From Opisthorchis felineus (Eukaryota; Platyhelminthes; Trematoda; Opisthorchiida; Opisthorchiidae), in assembly GCA_004794785.1 (NCBI GenBank), contig SJOL01005699.1, forward strand, positions 1 to 64,000: a DNA stretch of 64,000 nucleotides. The letters are read 5' to 3'. Each line of letters begins with the position of its first letter. The stretch's first letter is position 1. The translations under genes and the position numbers were made by a program. This document shows, in pieces, positions 55,335 through 64,000 of the stretch. The notes under the pieces are model-generated. The model was not told where the DNA came from. It did no database searches and was given only the letters and a program-made list of their open reading frames with translations.

Positions 55335-57588
55335 ACAAGGGACAATATAATCTTGCGCCCTTGGTGAAGGCGACCAACTGGATAACATTTGAAATAGCAG
55401 CAAACCGGTACCGGTGGCTCCAAACCTAAAGTGAAGCTCATTAATCCGACAACACATTGAAATTGGCTAATTCCCGTTTGATATTATCAACTGCATACAA
55501 TGTAACAATTCAAGTGAAGCTTAGTACTGGTACTCAAATTAGACAGTAAGCTGCACAAATGGTTACAGGATTCAGTCACTTCCTCCCATAGAGGGACCGT
55601 CTCAGTTAGGGAACAGTAGCGTTCCCCGTCGGTGTCCTTAAGAGATAAGAGCCACCGTACGGCTACGGCAAAAAAAGCTTACTCCTCGAATTGTTTAACA
55701 AATCAGAACTTTTAAATTTACAGGGTCTCGAGGTTGGCCTGTAGAAATTTCGAGTATCCCGATTCCCGCTTTTCTATGCAAGGTAACTGTTGCCAAGGGG
55801 CTCGAGGGAGGTTGTACAAATACGGCCAAAGCAACCGCTAAACATCCGTTTCACCAAAATTATCTTTAATTAACACATGGACGGCAACAAAATGACCTAA
55901 AACAGGTAAGAAATGAAAGTAGGGGAAATATTTCGACCGCTTTTACTGCTATATCGTAGTAGATATATCACGCATGGTTTATTTTTCAGTGCGTTGAAAG
56001 ATGTGGGATGCACCGAAGTAAAAATCGAAGCTACCGGAGAGCGAATCAATAAAAACGAAGATATCAAATGCAGCCCTCAGCAAGACAGCGAAACATCGAT
56101 GTGAGTGGTCACGTGTTCAGCTGCAATTACCTGTACACCCTTGGAGATGTCTACAAAGGGTATCAAACTGATGTAAGTGAGTGGAGCTGATAGACATTGG
56201 ATGTCGATGCGACAGGATTTTTGAAAAGGTGGGTTATTCCTAAAAACCTAGATTTTTAAACGGCAAAAACGAGCAAAAGGACGGTTATCACCGACTTTCC
56301 TATGCTGCTTAAGAGAAAAAGCGATACCCCATAAATATCGGTTTGAGTTTAAGGTCTCGATGTCTCAAAGAGGATGTGTAATCCGATGTTCAGGAAAACT
56401 TGGATCGTTAGTGAACTACTCATGTTGTGCATAGAAAATGGACAGATAGGAAGGTCCTATTGTTTTTTACCAAAAACTTTGAATACTCAGACATAAATAC
56501 AAACTGCTTTCAGTTGTGGTTGGTTGCGGAATCTGCGGGATTCACGCTCACATCACTATTCTTTGAACAGTCAGCCTCCTCCTGGCGTAACCATTCTGAT
56601 GAATCCACACCAAAGCACTGGACTCGAGTTTTGCTCTTATTAGAGCTCATCAGCGATGCATGCCCTTGGTTTGAACTCCGGAGATCTGACATGCGAGGCG
56701 AGTGTGATAACACTACCTAACCAGCGCACGTTGGACGCATCTGAGTTTTCACGTCTGAACAGGTGTTCACGCCTGAGTGATCTCAGTGGTAAGCGCGAGG
56801 CTTGGAACGACTATCCAGTAGCACACCTTGGTTGTGTCGATCAATTGGCCCGCCTGTTAGGATTTCCCAGTCAAGTAGCGCTATAGACGTTTGAAACCGG
56901 CTGGACGATTTTGGATTATTTGAAGTTGGTTGCGGGATTTGTTGAATGCATGTTCATATCACTTTTTTGCTTTCGCCGCCCAGTTCGGGCTGGAAACTTC
57001 AACTGCCAGAGGTCGGGATTATTCAGACCGTCAAAGTAAATCATAGAAAACCCACTGGTACAAAACAATTAAAAAGGTAGTTGCACCATTTAAACCATAT
57101 CAGAGTAAAGGCTGTGATATTGGATACCATTATTTGTGTCCGTGTCCTGGAAAAGCCTCTTAACCGAACTGCGGTTTTGAATAGGACTGTTGATTAATAC
57201 TGTTGGGCCCGTGCAGGGCAGACTTGACAAGATTTTTATCAAAAGTTGTGACATTGAGCCACACAATACAGGCAACCACACATATCTTTAGGTCATTCAA
57301 AGATAATGCTTTGTCAAAGACACCACTCTTATAACAAATAACAGTAATATTAATGTTAGAAACACTAAATGTAGACAGATTGGATAGATGCTGTCCAAAA
57401 AAATCATCGTTTGCTGACTGAATCTAAAAATTCGCAGTTCACAGGCTACATCAGGCAGCTGCAGCATGAAGTGGCAAGTAAGAATGAACATAGTACAAAA
57501 ATCCAAAGTATTACCTATTCTAAACAAGTTTCCTTGAGAGTTGAGTTGCGAATGGTGGTACACTGAAACCCACCAACCTCCTGTCGGG
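55335..57588 (+). repeat. Direct duplication, copy 2, bracketed by single N
   Basis: Same 2254 bp as 50469-52722. It starts directly after an N at 55334 and ends directly before an N at 57589, so it is a separate contig placed into the scaffold. Near-identity without indels, plus contig joins exactly at both edges, is what a misplaced allelic contig gives. Confidence 0.95.
56614..56659 (-). ncRNA. Hammerhead ribozyme-like core, family B (copy 2 of duplication)
   Basis: Identical in layout to 51748-51793, offset by 4866. It carries the same G12 change. Confidence 0.55.
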
Positions 57589-57589
57589 N
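57589..57589. other. Single-N contig join (right edge of copy 2)
   Basis: One ambiguous base exactly at the right edge of the duplicated block. Confidence 0.95.
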
Positions 57590-57839
57590 TAAATCGTACT
57601 ATATGTTACATGCTTGCTGCGTGATATATCTTTGATCATCTCGATTATAAATAACAGCTCATCCAGCTTATCCATTTGATTATCCAATAGCTTGACTATT
57701 TTTTTAATTGCGTATACAAACTATGCTCCATCATTTGACTCCACGAACAATTACTTTCTTGTATTGTTCTCCCCTACTTCATGACTGACAAGTGTAGAGT
57801 ATTCAGCCACCATCCAGCCCACGCTATTCTACGCTTTTT

Positions 57840-58160
57840 TCCTGCTATTTTGCGACTGCCTTGTCTGTTGTACAGTTGGAATGAAGATCTACAAACTTCA
57901 TCTCAATGTTTTTTGTCATGACGACAACCAACACACGAACTTTGCTGAGGGAGTCAAGATTGGCTACTCTGATCTTGAAGTTTTCTAGTGCTATTCTTGA
58001 GCTCAGTATTTGTGTAGGTCAGATTGAAATAGACCTCAGTGACGATCACTGAGCAGAACTCTATTGGTTTTTCACGCCCTTCAGTCAGTCTATAACTAAA
58101 TAGCCAGGTGTATCCTTTCTCATCCTCACTGCATTTTTTCATGCGAAATCGCACTGTAAC
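57840..58160 (-). CDS. Possible exon, unknown protein
   Basis: After GGTTACAG (a possible 3' splice site at about 58155) the minus strand is open to 57954 and contains RMKKCSEDEKGYTWLFSYRL and EFCSVIVTEVYFNLTYTN. A second overlapping frame continues to about 57840 (ENFKIRVANLDSLSKVRVL, NIEMKFVDLHSNC). Both read like real protein rather than repeats, but I recognise no family and the two are in different phases. Confidence 0.2.
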
Positions 58161-60649
58161 CGGCTGCTAGGCCTCCGTGATGCGGAGCATAGTTTGATGG
58201 ACTTCGCCGCCCCCGCCTGCATAGGTTAGAGCCAATTTAATCCTTGTGGCATACGACGGATAGAGGAGTGTACGCCGTCTGGTACCTGCAAATACATACG
58301 ACCTTAAAATACAAGTAAACACGCCTGTGCGGAGTCGTGGCACAGTTGTTGCACTCTCAGTAACGATGGACTTTAAGGAGCACCGAACAGTAAAGTGAGT
58401 TGTAACCATCGAATGGGAACACTTTAATACACACCGTGGTCTACAATTCGGAAGTGAGGGTTAAGTAACATGACAAAGGTGAACTAGGTTCTTAGTTAAG
58501 AAATCAAACAGAAGTCGATCAGATTGTCGTTCAACTACATGACCCACCGTTGAAAGTTGGCTCGCCATTCTGGACATAAACTACATCGGGTTTATCCGTT
58601 CTGAGAGCTTAACACTCTCTAGGACGCTTGGAATTGACATCGCGTCATGTAAAGTTTTCTATAAAGATATTTCACGGAAGGTGCCAGGACGTCTTAAGAC
58701 GCAGAGTGTATAGCAATCACTCATGGACATCCTTCGTTGAAACTGACAGTCGAGTAAGAACTCTCCAGGATCAGGAAAATATCTAAGAGCAGTTTCACAA
58801 ATTTTTTCATCAGTTTGTTTTGACAGAGTTTAGTGTAACTAAATCCCACTGCTGAGCACCAACAATAAACCGCGGAAATACATTCTACTAAGCTCAACTG
58901 CGGTCACTCACATTTCCGTGCAACCACGAACCCTCACATGAATGTAGTCTGAGAAATTGGCAGTGTCTATCACATGCAAACACAACAAGACTGGAATCTC
59001 ATGATGCAATGAAACAATGCGAATGACCTGGTCAGAGTCTTCAGGTTCTAGACTCTAGGCAACGAAAACAAGACCTGATGACGTCAACCCTGCAGACCTG
59101 CTTAATAAACATACCCGCTATGACGAAATTGGCCGAAAAAATGTGGCTACACACCATAGACTGCAAGAGGTCGTTTTGTTTTTGGTAAAACTACCGGTAG
59201 CGCAATTTAGATACTTTGATGTAGAAATGAACAGTAGGAGCTCAAGGTTTGAAGCTAGCTAACGGATGAATTTTTCACCAAGCCTTTCCTGCGCATTGAC
59301 AGTGAAACATGGCGTATCTCTAGTTCTTCAAACACCGATGACGTCACTCTGAGGAAACATGTGTAGAAATCACCAACAACTGGTTGTGGTTGTACCGGCT
59401 TTTGATGATGACAAACGACGGCATACTTCGATTGAACTACACCCATCCACTAAGAACCTGACGCAGGTCCATCAAGGTCGAATCTGAGGTGAAGTTAGGA
59501 TTTCCAACACAATGCGCCAAATTCAGTTGAGTGGAGTCTTTTTGCTGAGAGGATGCGAGCAGTTCTGAAACCGTTCACAGTATACTCAACCTATTTTGAG
59601 TGATACTGGTTCTGTTAGATTGAGTCATCTCAATAGGCCACCGAGATTATTCGTCAAATAGTTCAAGTCCATCATGGCTCAGCTTACCGGATAGCAGCGA
59701 GGTCGCCTCAAGCCAGCCACAGGATGCTGGATCCCCTTTCCAATCTAAGTGTAAGTCTGCCATACACAAACACAAATATTCGTCATACTATCACCGATAC
59801 CAGTGCGATGTCATTTGTCCCTTGATTCATCAAACATATTGTCGGTGTTAAAAACGCATATCCAGTCCATCAGCATTCTAAACTGGAGGAGAATGACAAT
59901 CCGAGGAAAACAAAGGAATCATCAGCATACCAAAAATAATATTGGCTTAATAGTGAACATCAGTATGACGGGTTAAAAAGAAAGGCTTACCATGCCTTTT
60001 TCATGTCAATTCCTCTCAGAATTCTTAAAAGGACTTTAAGATAAAACTCTTGATGTGACCTGGCAATAAACCTGAAACTTCAAGGAAAAATGACTTTATA
60101 TCCTGTTAAAGTGCCCTAAGGAGCCTAGACACCTCAGCAGACACCTTTAGAGTCACCTTCTGAAGACTGTCGAGCAAGAATACTAAGATCCAGTTACTTA
60201 GGAAAACCTTATTGTGAGATGCCGATACTATATATACATATATATATATATATGTATACGCATATATATACATATAGTATCCTTCCTCTGAAGACGCTAC
60301 CGGGAAGCATTCACCGAAAGTCACTCATCTGAAGTCTGGTGTCCGCTGATGTAGTACAAGTGAGCATGTACTTGCCTCTTCTGTGGTACACAATCCTCCG
60401 TAAGTAACTTACAGCCTTCAGTGCACATTGTATGTTATCTTATATAGTGTAATTTTAGACTGCCACACGTACGTATCCATACTTCTGTGTAGATGGTCGC
60501 ACTTTTCTCCCGCTTTCATTTGCCCCGTGAAGCAACATCGATTTCCCCTGACCGAACCCATCTGCCCTCGACCCCTTATGGGATTTCTTTGATTCAGTGT
60601 CAACGAAAGTATCACTTGGGTTAGTATATCAGAATAAGGATAAATTCAT
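58161..60649. other. Unassigned sequence with an (AT)n tract at 60227-60280
   Basis: Short ORFs on both strands, none recognised. The tract ATATATACATATATATATAT with TGTATACG in the middle (about 60230-60280) can fold on itself. Confidence 0.4.
60227..60280. repeat. (AT)n-rich microsatellite
   Basis: Alternating TA/CA/TG steps, partly self-complementary about TATGTATACGCATA. A simple repeat with no sign of function. Confidence 0.8.
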
Positions 60650-60905
60650 TAAGTGAGTGAAACTTCTATCTAAGATGTCATTCGCGGAGCCAGTCAACAC
60701 GTCTGACCAAGTGATGTGAATCCTTTGGCTAAAGGATGGGTGGCAGCTAGGTCTTGAGATTGAGACGTTCTCTAGTTTTGCAAGATGTGCACTGCTAACG
60801 ATTCCCAGGGAGGATGGAAAAGCTGAACAGTGCTTCTCGGGTTTTCTGCATAAACTGCCTTCACTTGCAGGACGCAGTCTTCATTGAAAACCTCGTAATG
60901 TATAC
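60650..60905 (+). repeat. Family C hammerhead-type repeat
   Basis: AAACTTCTATCTAAGATGTC, then GTGCACTGCTAACGATTCCC, GAGGATGGAAAAGCTGAACAGTGCTTCTCGG and GACGCAGTCTTCATTGAAAA. It keeps a perfect stem I, GCACUG/CAGUGC, around CUAACGA (CUGACGA with G5 to A). GAAAC and stem III are damaged. It supplies the best view of family C stem I. Confidence 0.65.
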
Positions 60906-62939
60906 TAAACGTTACAAATTTCCACTTCTATGCTTCTATTATAAAGGTTTCGTCTGATCTCAAGAAGTTATACAAAACGTTTAGTTATTTTTGATGTGTA
61001 ATTACTTTGGCCTTGTTTGGAACGGCCATGGACTAAAATCCTTGTTTGCTTGATTTGCTTCGGTTTGGTAATATCTTTATCATGAACATTGACTGCTGAC
61101 TACCAGACCGTCCTTTAGAATCTGTGGCAAAAGAGATAAACAAGATGAGTATCAAGCAATAGACCAAATGCATCTTTTTAATCAACTCTGGGGTCAGACA
61201 AAACACACGTTTTCAGCTGGCGTTTTTTTTTAATTTCAAACATTTCTTCACATCGTTAACGGTCACATGCTCACCTGCGCCTGGGATATTATCCAAAGAA
61301 GAACACTGACAGGTCATCAAGCTCACACGGTCTCTTGGATTGTGAATCCACCCATCAAGACTGCCCACCCCGAGGAATCCAAACGAATACCAACCTAGAT
61401 GAGCGAGGCACTGAGTGCCTGTGGATAGTTGCGATGAAACAGAGGTTTTGCACAAATCCGGATGTGCCACTGCGTTTTCCCTTGTGAACCTGATGGAAAC
61501 CCAAAAGGCAAAGACCTGCGAGCAAAAACCCAGAAGTCTGCTGTGATCTGTCAGCCGAACTAAGCGGGATTCCATTTCAATGGATACCCAAACGGCTTCG
61601 ATCAATGAGGTGCTGACGTTGCTCCTTAACCTGCTTAAGTTTTGGTACACATTGCACGTCCATTTTCACACCCCTATACACAAGAAACGATCCTTTCCCC
61701 CAACAGGACATGGACAGGGGTATGCATGCCATGGTGGCATAATTTTACTCACGGGAATTAAAGCTAGACCACCTCAACTTACCCATCGACAATCCCAAAA
61801 ACTGAGATGTTATATTCAGTAAATCCGATTATATTCCTGTCGGTAAATTCACACGCCAAGAAGCCGCCAAATTTGGCGAATGTTTCCAGATTCACCCAAG
61901 AAAGAATGAAAAATTACTGCTCGAGACACACTAAAGATGCACTCTGTTGAAATGAATCACCTATAAACGCAGAGGTTTCCACTAAGAGCCTCAGTCCATC
62001 ATCCAACCTGTAATTGTTGTCCTAATCGGCTCCTCAGAACATTCTCCAACTACCCACGAAGCAACCATTTTAGAATGTATTCCCATTCCTTCCTTTTTGG
62101 TTAGCCTGACCGGTTATGCATTCAGATGGCTTTGTTTATGTGCAGTTTTCCTACTTAGAACATCATATGTTTTAGGTACATACAAACAGTTGCACACATT
62201 TCAGACGGAATCGGTCCAAAGTTTGGATATGACCTTGAGATATCACGTGAGTCTCGATGATGTGAATATAAGATTGCAAGACCATTGACAGGTGTCGTGT
62301 CTAGCTGGATAGGAAATACCTACGTTTGGTAATTTTTCAGTGCTGTGTTATTATTCATATTCCAGCCACGGAAGGATACTGTAGGTCCGGATATATTCGT
62401 AAGATACTGCAGTTGCGATCGAAAATATTGCTAACACAAAACGATACGACCACCAACGGCCAGGACTTCGAAACATACGACATTTTGTTGGCCAGAAAGC
62501 ATTTCCAATCGATTTAAATTTGCGATCAAAATTATAGCTATCCTGGGTTCTGTTAAGGAGTGTGGGTAGCTTGGCAACCACTCTTGATGCTCTGAGGAAG
62601 GTTTGTTGCTTAGTGGTGGATTCTCATAAAGGGAATTTGCAAAATCCGTTCCCTCACGTAGGTTACTGCTTTTTGTTGTGGCTGCAAAACACACCAAAAT
62701 GGTTCTCGGTTCACCTAGTCCGAATAGTCTTGTGTGGTACTGTACCTCCATCTGAACGGGTTAACCTAACCTGCTTTTCTGAGAAGATATCTCAAGTTCG
62801 AGACGTTTCTCTAAAGCAGTTATTTACCTCTCTCCTGTTCTGCACCACCTCGCGCAAGTAATAATCTAGGACGAAGTCGCTTTGTCTAAAAGATTGAGTG
62901 CGCAATCTTCGTCTACCCTACAAGCTGATCAGTTTTACT
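60906..62939. other. Unassigned sequence
   Basis: ORFs up to 145 residues (61213-61650, minus) without recognised domains. The minus frame at 61213-61650 lacks signal peptide or low complexity; I cannot distinguish exon from chance. Confidence 0.3.
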
Positions 62940-63205
62940 AAAGAATGCAAGGAATTAGCGAAATACACTCATTCGCATGCCAATTTGTTTTTGACGGGAG
63001 ACTCACCTGGAACCCAGCTGAATCTCTCGCTTAAGCAACTGAATGTGCTGCAAGAGGCCGCCTCTTGTTTCATTTGCCACGATATTCAAGATGTATCGAT
63101 ACGTGTATAGACGTAATACACTACCCATAAGGCTGCTGCAAACGCTCCGACAGCTGTCGAAAAATTTTCAGCAACCTTATGAGTAGTGTAATACTTCTAA
63201 GGATG
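62940..63205 (-). repeat. Family A repeat ending in a head-to-head hairpin
   Basis: The body piece (AATACACTCATTCGCATGCCA, then GAATCTCTCGCTTA and TGTGCTGCAAGAGGCCGCC) is followed at 63114-63195 by two family A termini facing each other. TAATACACTACCCATAAGG..GCTGC..AAAC on the left and TTTTCAGCAACCTTATGAGT..AGTGTAATAC on the right meet at CGACAGCTGTCG. The ribozyme part between the termini is missing. Confidence 0.7.
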
Positions 63206-64000
63206 GAATGAATTGTGGTACATACACATCAACCATTGTAGTAGGATTGTTCCACGCTTGAATGGGGAATGAACATGCCACTATAATCGCCATCAGCATC
63301 CTAACTGGGTGGGGCTAAAAATTGACAGCCAACTAGTCAAGTAGAAACCCGTATTTTCTGGCTAAATAAAATTTACGTCGCGTTAAAGTTACCATGAAAT
63401 TTCAACCGGTTACACCCACATCTGCATCCTTCTAGTTATTTGACGGCGCTATGATGCCAAAACTTGACGACAGCCAAAAAACGCGTGCTTGCCAGCCCCT
63501 GATCTTTTCTTTGAATGCCGTAGCAAGCCTCGCACATGCAATTTCTTCGTCAATCGACAGAAAAGCTAACACTGTGTGCTGACTATTATCATATTGCAAA
63601 AATATCAGTTTGCCGGTCTATCGGCAATGTTTGCTCAAGCCTGTACATAGCTATTTAGATAGCCGAACATTGAATCATTTCTCTGAGTGCAGTGGGATAT
63701 CAAAGAGTACCCTTGTCAATCTTGCATTCAACAAGCAAATTAAGCTTTCCGAGACTTCTACCACAAGAGGTTGATCAGTCATTGTCTATGACGTTCATGT
63801 GAAAGGTAAACCTGAGCATGACACCAAGAATGACGACGGGACGTGAAAGCACTTATCATGTCTCCGTTTGCAAAACTCTCAACAAAAGATAACAAACATT
63901 CTAAGAAAAGAATAATATGAAAAAATGATTATACAACTGGTAGCTAACGTACTAGGCGAAAATCCATCGAATTAATTATCGTTTTTTGCAGGTCAGTTCT
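63206..64000. other. Unassigned sequence at the right window edge
   Basis: About 800 bases with no ORF or repeat that I can assign. Confidence 0.4.

Noticed and set aside
50469..57588. The direct duplication as a recent tandem gene duplication
   Set aside because: Copy 2 is bounded by single N bases at both ends and no gene is recognised in it. A contig-placement artefact explains it better.
1..64000. CRISPR arrays, bacterial operons, phage genes
   Set aside because: None seen. Gene density, retroelements and splice-like signals are those of an animal genome.

Overview
This is a eukaryotic window (64 kb, mildly AT-rich, no operons, almost no long ORFs) that looks like repeat-dense intergenic DNA of a flatworm, probably a parasitic one (cestode or trematode; I cannot say which). 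The reasons are decayed Penelope-like elements (PLEs), a LINE with an RTE-like reverse-transcriptase C-terminus and a (GAT)n tail, a Ty3/gypsy integrase tail, and several families of short repeats with hammerhead-ribozyme (HHR) cores like those known from schistosome SM-alpha repeats and from PLEs.

Region 1 (1-15594) is a large inverted repeat. The left arm (1-6292) is repeated in reverse complement at 9320-15594, with scattered substitutions and a 15-bp indel. The 3.0-kb spacer holds a broken PLE (RT plus GIY-YIG endonuclease, minus strand, 6300-8096). The left arm runs off the window. Each arm carries a short gene-like ORF (plus at 4662-4853, minus at 10759-10950) encoding a 63-residue precursor with an apparent signal peptide. 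It ends in Gly-Tyr-Ile-Ala-Phe-Pro-Arg-Met-Gly-stop, the layout of an amidated peptide resembling molluscan small cardioactive peptides (-GYLAFPRMamide). A splice-acceptor-like tract precedes it and AATAAA follows the stop. It is the strongest host-gene candidate in the window.

Region 2 (15595-50468) is mostly unrecognised sequence with transposon relics: LINE copies at 16500-17180, 30447-31225 (around a 606-base N gap) and 41640-42390, plus a 79-bp fragment at 43185-43263; a gypsy tail at 35457-36130; tRNA-like SINE traces; PLE-type HHR regions at 34700-35110 and 39520-39990; and three families of short HHR repeats (A, B, C). Family A occurs as a head-to-tail dimer with 281-bp spacing at 43845-44420. 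Two LINE insertions have clear target-site duplications; one lies inside a family A repeat.

Region 3 (50469-64000) contains a 2254-bp direct duplication (50469-52722 and 55335-57588). The second copy is bracketed by single N bases, so it is most likely a misplaced allelic contig. Also here are a LINE 3' end with a long (ATC)n tract, a second PLE RT relic (54590-55135), a family C repeat, an (AT)n tract and a hairpin made of two family A ends.

Apart from the peptide gene no complete protein-coding gene is recognisable. Most short ORFs look like chance frames; any host exons cannot be told from chance here without transcript data.
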